NCBI GenBank assembly: GCA_964424805.1
Contig: CAYRKH010000007.1
Location: 24,239 to 88,238 of the forward strand
Source: IDS-8 sp964424805
GTDB taxonomy: Bacteria; Pseudomonadota; Gammaproteobacteria; Steroidobacterales; Woeseiaceae
DNA length: 64,000 nt
Direction of reading: 5' to 3'
This document shows positions 41,042-49,478 of the stretch, piece by piece. Each line of letters opens with the position of its first letter. The stretch's first letter is position 1. The translations under genes were made by a program, and so were the position numbers. The notes below the pieces were generated by a model. The model was given only the letters and a program-made list of their open reading frames with translations. It was not told where the DNA came from and made no database searches.

Positions 41042-42646
41042 ATGCCACAAGGTAAATTCGACGCGATCGTCATCGGGGCCGGCCACAATGGCCTGACAGC
41101 GGCCGCTTACCTTGCGCAGGCAGGTCTCGCGGTGCTCGTTCTCGAGCGCCGCTCCATCGTGGGCGGCTGTGCCGTTACCGAGGAGATCGACGCCGAACGG
41201 GCGCCCGGGTGCCGCGTGTCCACCGCGTCGTATATCGCGAGCATGTTGCGCCCGGAGGTCATCCGCGACCTGAAGCTCCAGAGTTATGGCCTGCGAATGG
41301 TACCCTGCGACCCGGGTGTGCAGACGGCGTTGCCCGACGGCCGCGTCATTTCATGGTGGGCCGAACGCGCGCGCATGGAAGCGGAGCTCAGGGAAAAGGC
41401 GCCGGCGGACTGCAGACGCTTTTTCGAGGTGGACGCCGAGCTGAAACGGCTGGCGTCGAGACTGCAGCCGTTCTTCCTCGAACCGCCGCCGGATCCGGAC
41501 CGGCGCGGCGTGGCGCGCCTGCTCGAGCTTTTCAGGGTCGGCCGGCGCTTTCGCGGGATGGCGGGGCGCGACCTCGCGCAGCTCCTGCGCTTCCTGACCG
41601 GCTCGCTGGGTGAGTTCCTCGATCGCCAATTCGAAACGGAAGCCGTCAAGCGCCTGGTGCTGTCGAACAGCCTTTACGGCAAGCATGGCGGCCCGTACCA
41701 GCCGGGTACCGCGATGGGCCTCCTGTTCCACCTCTTGTCCGGCGGTGACGACGATACCCGCCAGGGCTACGCCGGGCACGTCATCGGGGGAATGGGTGCG
41801 ATCACGCAGGCGATGGCGCAGTCGTGCCGCGATTCGGGCGTCGAGATCAGGACGGACGCACCGGTCGCCCGCATCAACCAGCACGGCGCGCGCGCGGTCG
41901 GCGTCACGCTCGCCGACGGTTCCGTCATCGACGCGGACCTCGTGATCTCCAACGCCGATCCCCGGCGGACGTTTCTCGAGCTGGTGCCGGACGGCGTCAG
42001 CGAAGCGTTTCGCCGTGAGATTGCCAACATCCGCATGGCGGGTCCGTGCGCCAAGGTGAACTTCGTGCTCTCGGAAGAGCCGGCCGTTCTCGGCATGCCG
42101 GGTTCGCACGACAAGGCACAGCGGAGCCTGTTCACGCTCGCGCCGTCGCTGGCGGAAGCCGAGGACATCTACAACGCCGCGCATCGCGGCGAGTTGCCTG
42201 CGCAGCTCTGGGTGGACTGCGTCCTCGCGTCGAACGTCGACCCGGGACTCGTGACGGCCGGCCGGCACGTCATGACCTGCTTCGTGCAGTACCTGCCGTA
42301 CCGCTTGTCACGTGGCGACTGGGCCGCCCGGCGTGACGAGCTGGGCGATCGCGTGGTCGAGATCATCGGGCGCTATGCGCCGAACGTGCCGGCGTCCATC
42401 GTGGCGCGCCGGGTGTATACGCCCCTCGATCTCGAACAGACCTTCGGGATCACCGAAGGCAACATCTTCCACGGGGATATCAGCCTCGACCAGCTCTTCT
42501 TCATGCGCCCGGTGCCCGGCTGGTCCCGCTACCGCACGCCGGTGGAGGGGCTTTATCTCTGCGGCGCCGGGACGCACCCCGGCGGCGGCGTGACCGGCGC
42601 CCCCGGTTACAACGCCGCCCGGCGCATCCTGCAAGACCGCCGTTGA
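41042..42646 (+). CDS. FAD-dependent oxidoreductase, PYROXD2/phytoene desaturase-like (copy 1)
   Basis: A 534-residue flavoprotein. N-terminal Rossmann motif DAIVIGAGHNGLTAAAYLA (about 6-24), a GG doublet in RRSIVGGCAVTEE, and the C-terminal FAD block GLYLCGAGTHPGGGVTGAPG. The middle (about 130-330) is the variable substrate domain. The family includes human PYROXD2 and carotenoid desaturases; no carotenoid genes are here. It diverges from the Rieske-crotonase-glutamine synthetase operon and is followed by an IclR regulator. Two more members of the family lie at 53.0-56.2 kb. The ATG at 41042 is preceded by GGGACGAG; twelve open codons upstream are not used. Confidence 0.87.
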   Translation: MPQGKFDAIVIGAGHNGLTAAAYLAQAGLAVLVLERRSIVGGCAVTEEIDAERAPGCRVSTASYIASMLRPEVIRDLKLQSYGLRMVPCDPGVQTALPDGRVISWWAERARMEAELREKAPADCRRFFEVDAELKRLASRLQPFFLEPPPDPDRRGVARLLELFRVGRRFRGMAGRDLAQLLRFLTGSLGEFLDRQFETEAVKRLVLSNSLYGKHGGPYQPGTAMGLLFHLLSGGDDDTRQGYAGHVIGGMGAITQAMAQSCRDSGVEIRTDAPVARINQHGARAVGVTLADGSVIDADLVISNADPRRTFLELVPDGVSEAFRREIANIRMAGPCAKVNFVLSEEPAVLGMPGSHDKAQRSLFTLAPSLAEAEDIYNAAHRGELPAQLWVDCVLASNVDPGLVTAGRHVMTCFVQYLPYRLSRGDWAARRDELGDRVVEIIGRYAPNVPASIVARRVYTPLDLEQTFGITEGNIFHGDISLDQLFFMRPVPGWSRYRTPVEGLYLCGAGTHPGGGVTGAPGYNAARRILQDRR

Positions 42647-42802
42647 GGACCCGCGTCTCCACTCGTGGGCGGGGCCGGGCTTCGCCGGGCATCTTTGGGC
42701 CCGCGTGCCCGTATAGGCCGACCGGTACAGGCGTGAATTTTCCGTTTCTATCGCTTTTTTTCGCCCCCGGCGCAAGGACTCGCCAAATTCACGGCAGCCT
42801 GC

Positions 42803-42832
42803 CATAATATGGAACTGCAAATCATAATATGG
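42803..42832 (+). promoter_or_regulatory. Direct repeat CATAATATGG x2 before the IclR gene
   Basis: CATAATATGG occurs at 42803-42812 and 42823-42832, exactly 20 bp (two helical turns) apart, ending eight bases before the IclR start codon. The unit is nearly self-complementary (CCATA / TATGG). This is a candidate autoregulatory site overlapping the promoter. Confidence 0.45.
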
Positions 42833-42839
42833 TGTATCG

Positions 42840-43595
42840 ATGCTTGAAACACGACCACCGCAGGGGGCACAGGCGGCGCTCAGGGCGATCCGGCTACTGA
42901 AGCTGTTTACGGCCGAGCGCTCGGAGATGTCGCTTGCGGAACTGAGCCGCGGCTCGGGACTGAACAAGACGACGACGCATCGCCTTCTGCGGGCGTTGCA
43001 AAGTGAAAACCTGATCGAACGGAATGCCGCGACCAGCGCCTACAGCCTGGGGCCCGGGCTGATGGCCCTGGGCGTGCAGGCGCTCGCGAGCAGTGACCTC
43101 AGGCGGCGCGTGCGCCCGCTGCTCAAGGCGCTCGCCAGGTCGAGCGGCGAGACCGCGACGCTGGAGGTGCCGGTCGGCGACAGCATGCTGATTCTCGACG
43201 AGGTGGCCGGCAGCTACGTGGTCGGCGCCGCCGGCAACGTCGGTACGCGCTGGCCGCTGCACGCGACTTCCACCGGCAAGGCGTTCCTGGCGTTCGATGA
43301 CAACGGCCTGGAGCGACTGGGCGCGCCGCTGAAAGCGCTCACCGACAAGACGCTCACGGACCGGGAGGCGTTCCAGCCGCAGTTCATCGAGATCCGGCGG
43401 CGCGGTTATGCCGTTTCGGTCGACGAGCTGGAAGAGGGCTACTCGGCGGTTGCGACCATCATTCGCGGCGCACTGGGCGACGTTCAGGGCACGCTCTCGA
43501 TCGGTGGCCCGACGCAGCGCCTGACCGCCGCCCGCCGCGCCGAGCTCGGCGCCACGCTCTGCGAAGCCGCCCAGCACCTCAGCCCCGACATGTAA
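42840..43595 (+). CDS. IclR family transcriptional regulator
   Basis: A 251-residue IclR-type regulator with an N-terminal winged helix (about 14-75, MSLAELSRGSGLNKTTTHRL) and the C-terminal effector domain (about 85-245, with WPLHATSTGKAFLAF and GYAVSVDELEEGYSAVATII). It lies downstream of the FAD oxidoreductase gene, separated by 193 bp. Such proteins usually control nearby catabolic operons in response to a pathway intermediate; the Rieske-led operon and the FAD gene are the obvious targets. Confidence 0.9.
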   Translation: MLETRPPQGAQAALRAIRLLKLFTAERSEMSLAELSRGSGLNKTTTHRLLRALQSENLIERNAATSAYSLGPGLMALGVQALASSDLRRRVRPLLKALARSSGETATLEVPVGDSMLILDEVAGSYVVGAAGNVGTRWPLHATSTGKAFLAFDDNGLERLGAPLKALTDKTLTDREAFQPQFIEIRRRGYAVSVDELEEGYSAVATIIRGALGDVQGTLSIGGPTQRLTAARRAELGATLCEAAQHLSPDM

Positions 43596-43634
43596 GCCGC
43601 GAATCGTCGCGCGGCCGGCAGGCGGGAGATCGCC

Positions 43635-45362
43635 TTACGAGGTGCGGTTGCCGGCGGTTGGACCGCGGCGGCTGTTGCGCCACCAGGCAGAGAATATCGC
43701 CTGCAGGTCCGCCGGCTCAGCGGGTTTGACCAGGTGCTGGTCGAAGCCGGCCTCGCCGGTACGCCGCTTGTCCTCGTCCTGGCCCCAGCCGGTGAGAGCG
43801 ATGAGCATCAGGTCCCGGCCCCACGGCTGCGCGCGAATCTGGCGGGCGGCCTCGAAGCCGTTCATTTTCGGCATGCCGAGGTCCAGGAACACCACGTCCG
43901 GCCGGAAGCTGGCTGCCGCCTCGACGCCTTCGGCGCCGTGGTAGACCGTTTGCACCTCCTGGCCGAGGCTCGCGATCAACGTGCCCAGCATGTCAGCACC
44001 CGCCTTGTTGTCGTCGATGACCAGCACGCGCAGCTTGCGCGGGGCCGGCGCCTCCGCTCCGGCCGAACGGGGGTGTAGCGGCGCACTCGCGGAGTCGCCC
44101 AGCGGCAGGCAGATGCTGAACCGGCTCCCCTGGCCGGCGCCGGCGCTGTGAACCTCGATCGTCCCGCCGTGCATGTGGACCAGCGACCTCGTCAGCGACA
44201 AGCCGATGCCGAGGCCCGTGTAACCGGCTTCCAGCGGATGCCCGATTTGCGAGAACATCTCGAAGATCCGCCCCTGCATGTCGAGCGGGATGCCGATGCC
44301 CGAATCCTGTACCGTAATGATCACCTGGCCGTTCTCGGTCCCGGCGGCAAGGACGATGGGGCCTCCCGGTTGCGAATACTTGACCGCATTGTTGAGCAGG
44401 TTCGCGATGACCTGTGCAAGCCGGTGCGGATCGGCTTCCAGGTAGACCGGCTCTTCGGGCGCGGCCACCGTCAGCTCGTGCCTGCCCGCCAGGATGGCAG
44501 GATTCGTCGACTCGATCGCGCTCTGGAACACGTCCGCGAGGTTGACCCGGCATTTTCGCAGGGTCAGCTTGCCCAGCATGATGCGGGACACGTCGAGCAG
44601 GTCGTCGATCAGGCGCACCATCTGCTGCGTCTGGCGCTCCATCGTGGCGCGGATGCCGTGCAGGGAGGCGGGGAGATCAGGTGACAGTTTCATCACCTCC
44701 AGCCCGCTGTGGATCGGCGAGAGCGGATTACGAAGCTCGTGCGCGAGGGTCGCCAGGAACTCGTCCTTGCGGCGGTTGGCATCCGACAGCCGCGCTGCCG
44801 TTTCGCGCAGCTCGTGCTGGCTCCTTTGCAGGGCCTCCTGGGCCCGCTGCAGTTCCTCGAAATGACGCTGCTCGGTCAAGTCGGTCACCAGCAGGCAGGT
44901 CAGGGATTCTCCGGGGCCGGCGTCGACCGAGTGGGTGGCGACGAGGACGGGTACGCGTTTACCCTCGGTGCCGAGGAGGGTGAGCTCGCCCCGTTCGGCG
45001 GCTCCGAGGGCGTCGTAGGCCGGGCGATCCTCCTCGGCGACGAATTCACGAAAGGCGGCTCCGGCGAGGCGCTCGCGGGGCTTTTCCAGCAACTGGGCGA
45101 GATAGTCGTTGCAGAAGAGGATCGTGTCGTCGTCGGCAACGGTGACGGCGCCTTGCTGCATGGTCTCGACGAAAAGCCGGTAGGGCCGGTCCGCGGTTTC
45201 GAGCGTGAACACCTGGTCGCGTTCGGCACCGGTGACGACAAAGGCATCCACCTGCCCCGTTTGAATGGCGCGTATGGTTTCCTCCGCCTCTTCCAGGCGA
45301 TACCGCAACTCCTCGTTCTCGCGGAGGACCTCGTCGAACCCCGGGCGCTTGTCACCTGCCAT
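43635..45362 (-). CDS. Hybrid PAS histidine kinase with receiver domain
   Basis: A 575-residue cytoplasmic hybrid kinase. Order: N-terminal coiled coil (about 10-35), PAS (about 55-165), coiled coil, HisKA with His208 (FLATLAHELRNPLSPIH), HATPase_c (about 305-425, NLLNNAVKYS, DSGIGIP, GLGIGLSL), and a C-terminal receiver (about 445-565) with phospho-acceptor Asp494 (VVFLDLGMPKMNG) and Lys in HLVKPAE. No output domain follows the receiver. It is the last gene of a kaiC-kaiB-kaiB-kinase operon, 35 bp after the second kaiB, so it is a likely input or output partner of the Kai-like proteins. Confidence 0.9.
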   Translation of the reverse strand: MAGDKRPGFDEVLRENEELRYRLEEAEETIRAIQTGQVDAFVVTGAERDQVFTLETADRPYRLFVETMQQGAVTVADDDTILFCNDYLAQLLEKPRERLAGAAFREFVAEEDRPAYDALGAAERGELTLLGTEGKRVPVLVATHSVDAGPGESLTCLLVTDLTEQRHFEELQRAQEALQRSQHELRETAARLSDANRRKDEFLATLAHELRNPLSPIHSGLEVMKLSPDLPASLHGIRATMERQTQQMVRLIDDLLDVSRIMLGKLTLRKCRVNLADVFQSAIESTNPAILAGRHELTVAAPEEPVYLEADPHRLAQVIANLLNNAVKYSQPGGPIVLAAGTENGQVIITVQDSGIGIPLDMQGRIFEMFSQIGHPLEAGYTGLGIGLSLTRSLVHMHGGTIEVHSAGAGQGSRFSICLPLGDSASAPLHPRSAGAEAPAPRKLRVLVIDDNKAGADMLGTLIASLGQEVQTVYHGAEGVEAAASFRPDVVFLDLGMPKMNGFEAARQIRAQPWGRDLMLIALTGWGQDEDKRRTGEAGFDQHLVKPAEPADLQAIFSAWWRNSRRGPTAGNRTS

Positions 45363-45397
45363 GGTGGTGATGCTTCCGGTTCCCTGGCATCGGACCG

Positions 45398-45736
45398 CTA
45401 CCCTTTCTGCCGCAGGTCCAGGCCGAACAGCACGCGCTCCTCGTTCGACAGGTCGCCGATGAACCGGCGCAGGGGGGCGGGCAACGTTTTCACCAGCGTC
45501 GGGGTGGCGATTATCTGCTCATCCCGCGCCAGCTTCGGATGCTGATAGATGTCGATTACCTCCAGGTCGTAGCGTCCCTCCAGGTGCTCTTCGCAAATGG
45601 CCTTGATGGTAGCGATCGCCCGTGAGCTGCGCGGGGTCATCCCGGTCACGTACAGCCGCAGCACGTAGTTGCCCTCGTGCTCGCGTGTCAAAGCGTCTTC
45701 CCCTGTAAACCGGATGTCGTCGTCGTTCAGGGTCAT
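45398..45736 (-). CDS. KaiB-like protein (copy 1)
   Basis: A 112-residue thioredoxin-like KaiB homologue. YVLRLYVTGMTPRSSRAIAT, then VIDIYQHPKLA, IIATPTLVKTLPAPLRRFIGDL and a final FGLDL match cyanobacterial KaiB closely, including the ATPTL and proline-rich segment that changes fold when KaiB binds KaiC. An N-terminal extension of about 25 residues is not in cyanobacterial KaiB. It lies 67 bp after the other kaiB copy. Confidence 0.9.
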   Translation of the reverse strand: MTLNDDDIRFTGEDALTREHEGNYVLRLYVTGMTPRSSRAIATIKAICEEHLEGRYDLEVIDIYQHPKLARDEQIIATPTLVKTLPAPLRRFIGDLSNEERVLFGLDLRQKG

Positions 45737-45803
45737 GAAGATTTTCTCGTGCCGGTCATCGGCAGCACGTACCGGTGCCGGTGGGGCGTTCTGTTCGGAA
45801 GGC

Positions 45804-46139
45804 TCACGCTTTTCTCGGCCGAAGCTGCAGACCCACCAGGGTTTTCTCGGTGTCCGAGAGGTCGCCGATGATCTTGCGCAGCGGCTCCGGCAGCTTCCGC
45901 ACCAGGGTGGGAATGGCCACGATCTGGTCGCCGCGGGCAAGCTGCGGGTTGACCAGCAGGTCGATCACTTCGATCTCGTAGCGGCCGGGAAGGTGCTCCT
46001 CGCAAAGCTTCTTGAGATTGGCAAAGGCCGTCCTGGATTTGGGCGTTTGCCCCGCGATGTAGAGCCGCAGTTCCCAGTGCTCGTCGCCGTTTTGTGCAGG
46101 CTCGGCCTCCGCGGCGCCGATCGTTCGATTCACGCGCAT
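45804..46139 (-). CDS. KaiB-like protein (copy 2)
   Basis: A 111-residue KaiB homologue. WELRLYIAGQTPKSRTAFAN, VIDLLVNPQLARGDQIVAIPTLVRKLPEP-like core (about 65-95) and IIGDLSDTEKTLVGLQL are the family landmarks. Here the usual ATPTL is AIPTL. The ATG lies one base after the kaiC stop, so it is translationally coupled to kaiC. The two KaiB paralogues differ over most positions and are probably not functionally redundant. Confidence 0.9.
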   Translation of the reverse strand: MRVNRTIGAAEAEPAQNGDEHWELRLYIAGQTPKSRTAFANLKKLCEEHLPGRYEIEVIDLLVNPQLARGDQIVAIPTLVRKLPEPLRKIIGDLSDTEKTLVGLQLRPRKA

Positions 46140-46140
46140 G

Positions 46141-47640
46141 TCAGCCCGGCTCCTTCTCTGCCGCAATCCCGGTTTTCCGCATCGAGCCCGCAGGCGCCGG
46201 GCCCGCCCGGACGTCCTGCACGTCGATGCCCCGGTCGGTCAGCAGGAACTCGCAAACCTGGTTGGAATGCGCCATGCCGCGGGATTTCAGTACGTAGATG
46301 CCGCGGTTCCTTTCTCCGCCCTGTTCGACATCCCGGATGAGCAGCCAGGTATCGATGAGCGAGGAAATGTCGACCTGCGTGGCTTCCTGGGCGGCGCCGC
46401 CGGGCGTGAGATCCGTAAACAGCGCCGTGATCTGCTCTGCCTTGAGAAAATCCACCAGCCGCATCAGCATCGACCGCGCCTCGGTGACGCTGCCTGCTGC
46501 GATGAAGTTGCTGACCGGGTCGAAAACGACGGTAGCCGGCCTGAACTCACGAACCTGCTTGTGAATCGTCGCTAAATGCATCTCCAGCCCGTGCTGCGTC
46601 GGACGCGAGGCGTGGACGCGCAGCAATCCTTCCTCCAGCCAGGGCACCAGGTCGAGCCCGATGGAACGCATGTTCCGGACGAGCTGGGCCTGCGACTCTT
46701 CGAAGGCGAAGTAGAGACAGCGCTCCCCCCGCCTTGCGTTTGAATCGGCGAGGTGCGCGGCAACGCTGGTCTTGCCCGTTCCGGCGGTGCCGGAAATCAG
46801 CACGCTGCTGCCGCGATAATAGCCTTCACCGCCGAGCATGGCGTCGAGCCCGGGGATGCCGGTGGAGACGCGCTCGCTGCTCACCTCGTGTTCGAGGCCC
46901 ATCGACGTAATCGGTAGCACGGAGATACCGTCCTCGTCGATCAGGAAGGGGTATTCATTCGTCCCGTGAACCGTGCCCCGGTATTTCACGATGCGCAGGC
47001 GGCGCGTGGCCATCTGCTCGTTCACCCGGTGATCCAGGAGAATGACGCAATCGGAGACGTACTCTTCCAGCCCGTGCCGCGTCAGCGCGCCCTGGCCCCG
47101 CTCACCGGTGATGATGGCGGTGACGCCTTTGTCCTTGAGCCAGCGAAAAAGCCGTCTCAGCTCGGCCCTCAGGATCGCATCGTTCGACAGGCCGCCGAAC
47201 AGCGCCTCGATCGTGTCGAGGACCACCCGTTTGGCACCGATCGAATCGATCGCAAACCCGAGGCGGACGAACAGGCCTTCCAGGTTGTACTCGCCGGTCT
47301 CTTCGATTTCGCTGCGCTCGATGTGCACGTGGTCCAGCACGAGCTTGTTCCGCTCTGCCAGCTCATCGAGGTCGAAGCCGAGGGAGCGGACGTTCTGCGT
47401 CAGCTCCCCGGCCTGCTCCTCGAAAGCCATGAACACGCCCGGCTCGCCGAGGTCGGCGGCGCCGCGCACGAGAAACTCCATGGCGAGCAGCGTTTTGCCC
47501 GAGCCGGCGGTGCCGCAAAGCAAGGTGGGGCGGCCGCGCGGCAGCCCGCCCCCGGTAATCTCGTCGAGACCCGCGATACCAGTAGCCGCTTTGGGCAATG
47601 TCGGTGCGTCGGCTTTTTTCCTGGATACGGTGCTGGCCAC
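46141..47640 (-). CDS. kaiC: KaiC-like double RecA-domain ATPase/autokinase
   Basis: A 499-residue KaiC family protein with two RecA domains. CI has Walker A GTAGSGKT (43-50) and catalytic Glu74/Glu75 (AFEE). CII has Walker A GTAGTGKT (284-291) and Glu314/Glu315. In CII, Thr421, Ser426 and Ser427 (TQVDISSLIDT) align with Thr426, Ser431 and Thr432 of cyanobacterial KaiC, so autophosphorylation is plausible. The GTG at 47640 with AAGGGAG eight bases upstream is preferred; an ATG 72 bp earlier lacks a ribosome-binding site. No kaiA is present. It heads a four-gene operon with two kaiB copies and a hybrid kinase. Confidence 0.9.
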   Translation of the reverse strand: MASTVSRKKADAPTLPKAATGIAGLDEITGGGLPRGRPTLLCGTAGSGKTLLAMEFLVRGAADLGEPGVFMAFEEQAGELTQNVRSLGFDLDELAERNKLVLDHVHIERSEIEETGEYNLEGLFVRLGFAIDSIGAKRVVLDTIEALFGGLSNDAILRAELRRLFRWLKDKGVTAIITGERGQGALTRHGLEEYVSDCVILLDHRVNEQMATRRLRIVKYRGTVHGTNEYPFLIDEDGISVLPITSMGLEHEVSSERVSTGIPGLDAMLGGEGYYRGSSVLISGTAGTGKTSVAAHLADSNARRGERCLYFAFEESQAQLVRNMRSIGLDLVPWLEEGLLRVHASRPTQHGLEMHLATIHKQVREFRPATVVFDPVSNFIAAGSVTEARSMLMRLVDFLKAEQITALFTDLTPGGAAQEATQVDISSLIDTWLLIRDVEQGGERNRGIYVLKSRGMAHSNQVCEFLLTDRGIDVQDVRAGPAPAGSMRKTGIAAEKEPG

Positions 47641-47957
47641 GCCCGGTTCTCCCTTCAGGTTGTGGAATGGTTTTACAGTGCCCGGCTTCTCTTTCTGGAT
47701 TCGGCGCAGCATGCTGGGGAGCTGCGAACGAGAGCGGTGGCGGAACGCCGGATACGGGCGGCCGGATCGTTCCAGGCCAGGATGTACCGAGCTGAACGGG
47801 TCAGGCTCGAGGGTCGCTGCCGTAGGCTAGCACGCTCGCGGGCAGCTGCCTATCCGAAGCGGCAGCCGCTCTCCCCGCCGGGTGCCTCGCGCCGCGCCCC
47901 GGCAGCCGGGGAGCCGTGATCAGGCGACGCCGCAGCGGGCGGGGCGGGATGCCGGGC
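47641..47957. other. Intergenic region upstream of the kai operon
   Basis: This 317-bp interval between the kaiC start and the aldehyde dehydrogenase stop should hold the kai promoter. I find no convincing -35/-10 pair, no repeat of the REP family, and no credible gene. An alternative in-frame kaiC ATG at 47712 lies within it. Confidence 0.5.
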
Positions 47958-49478
47958 TCAGCTCAGCCGTATCCACGCCGACTTCGACTGCGTGTAGCTC
48001 AGCAGGCTCTCCATGCACTTGTCGCGCGCGTTACCGGATTGCTTGTAGCCGCCGAACGGCTGCGTCATGTCCCCTTCATCGAAGCAATTGACCCAGATGA
48101 CGCCGGCCTGGATCTCCCGGATGAGCCGGTGGGCGCGGTTGAGGTCCCGTGTCCAGATGCCGGCGGCAAGGCCGTAGATGGTGTCGTTCGCGATCCGGAT
48201 GGCTTCGGCCGTGCCGTCGAAGGGAATGACGGCGGCCACGGGACCGAAGATCTCCTCCTGTGCGATGCGCATCGAGTTGTCGACTTCGGTGAACAGGGCA
48301 GGGGTGACGTAGGCGCCCCGTTCCAGCCCGGCCGGCACCTCGCCGCCGAACTTCAGCGTCGCGCCCTGCTTGCGCCCGGACTCGATGTAGGAGAGCACGC
48401 GCTGCTGTGCCTCCGACGTGACCAGCGGTCCGAGGTTGGTCGACGGGTCGAGCGGGTCACCGGGCGTGTACGCGTCCTTGCCCGCCGCCACGAACCGCGC
48501 GACGAACTCGTCGTAGATGGACTTCTCCACCAGCAGGCGCGAGCCGGCGTTGCAGACTTCACCCATGTTCGCGAACACGCCGTTGTAGGCGGCGGTGACG
48601 GCGCGGTCGAGATCCTCGAGGTCGCCCATGAACACCTGCGGCGTTTTGCCGCCGCACTCCAGCGACACGCGTTTCATGTTCGACTGGCCGGCGTACTGCA
48701 ACATCAGCTTGCCGACCTCGGTCGAGCCCGTGAACGTGATCTTGTCGACGTCATTGTGCAGCGCGAGCGCTTTGCCCGCGATTTCGCCGATGCCGTTGAT
48801 GACATTGAACACGCCGGGAGGCCCGCCCGCCTCGACGAAGAGCTCGGCGAGCCGGAGGCAGGAAAGCGGCGCCTGCTCCGCGGGTTTCAAAACGACGCTG
48901 TTACCGGCGGCGAGCGCAGGCGCCACCTTCCAGGTCGCCATCAGCAGGGGGTAGTTCCACGGCGAGATCGCACCGACGACGCCCAGCGGCTCGCGGAGGA
49001 TGAAGTGCATGACGTCGGCTTCGGTGTTCGTGACGCTGCCTTCGATCTTGTCGATGCACTCCGCCATGAACTGGAAGGTTTCGATCACGGACGGCAGGTC
49101 GATCTCGAGCATGTCGGTGATGGGCTTGCCCATGTTGAGCGTGTCCAGCACCGCGAGCTGCTCCGCGTGCTCGTCGATGAGCTCCGTGAAACGGTACAAC
49201 ACGGTCATGCGCTCGCGCGGTGCCATGCGCGACCAGCTACCGTCGCGGAACGAACGCCGGGCGGCGGCAACGGCGGCATCGACGTCCTTTGCGTTGGCGG
49301 CCGCTACCGATGCGATGGTCTCGCCGGTGGCGGGGTTGACGCTGTCGAAGCGTCCGCCGTCCACGGCGTCGACGAATCGACCGTCGATGAAGAAGCGCGT
49401 CTCGGCACGCTCGAGCTCGCGTGCCGCAATACCCCGCCAGGTCGCGAGGGCGTGTCCGGAAATGGCTTCGATACTCAT
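47958..49478 (-). CDS. NAD-dependent aldehyde dehydrogenase, betaine/gamma-aminobutyraldehyde type
   Basis: A 506-residue ALDH. Catalytic Glu274 (SLECGGKTPQ) and Cys309 (GEVCNAGSR), cofactor site ISPWNYPLLM and FTGSTEVG. Overall it resembles PuuC and betaine aldehyde dehydrogenases, which oxidise amino- or trimethylamino-aldehydes. Its ATG overlaps the stop of the upstream acyl-CoA synthetase gene by 4 bp, so it is the last gene of the run aminotransferase - FAD enzymes - GcvT-like - synthetase - ALDH. The exact aldehyde is not predictable. Confidence 0.9.
   Translation of the reverse strand: MSIEAISGHALATWRGIAARELERAETRFFIDGRFVDAVDGGRFDSVNPATGETIASVAAANAKDVDAAVAAARRSFRDGSWSRMAPRERMTVLYRFTELIDEHAEQLAVLDTLNMGKPITDMLEIDLPSVIETFQFMAECIDKIEGSVTNTEADVMHFILREPLGVVGAISPWNYPLLMATWKVAPALAAGNSVVLKPAEQAPLSCLRLAELFVEAGGPPGVFNVINGIGEIAGKALALHNDVDKITFTGSTEVGKLMLQYAGQSNMKRVSLECGGKTPQVFMGDLEDLDRAVTAAYNGVFANMGEVCNAGSRLLVEKSIYDEFVARFVAAGKDAYTPGDPLDPSTNLGPLVTSEAQQRVLSYIESGRKQGATLKFGGEVPAGLERGAYVTPALFTEVDNSMRIAQEEIFGPVAAVIPFDGTAEAIRIANDTIYGLAAGIWTRDLNRAHRLIREIQAGVIWVNCFDEGDMTQPFGGYKQSGNARDKCMESLLSYTQSKSAWIRLS

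Noticed and set aside
41042..42646. Carotenoid biosynthesis (phytoene desaturase) function for the FAD enzymes
   Set aside because: No crtB, crtE or crtY genes are nearby, and the context is amine catabolism. The similarity is at superfamily level.
46141..47640. RadA/Sms or circadian-unrelated RecA-like ATPase
   Set aside because: Two tandem KaiC domains with paired catalytic glutamates, phosphosite alignment and adjacent kaiB genes make KaiC clear.
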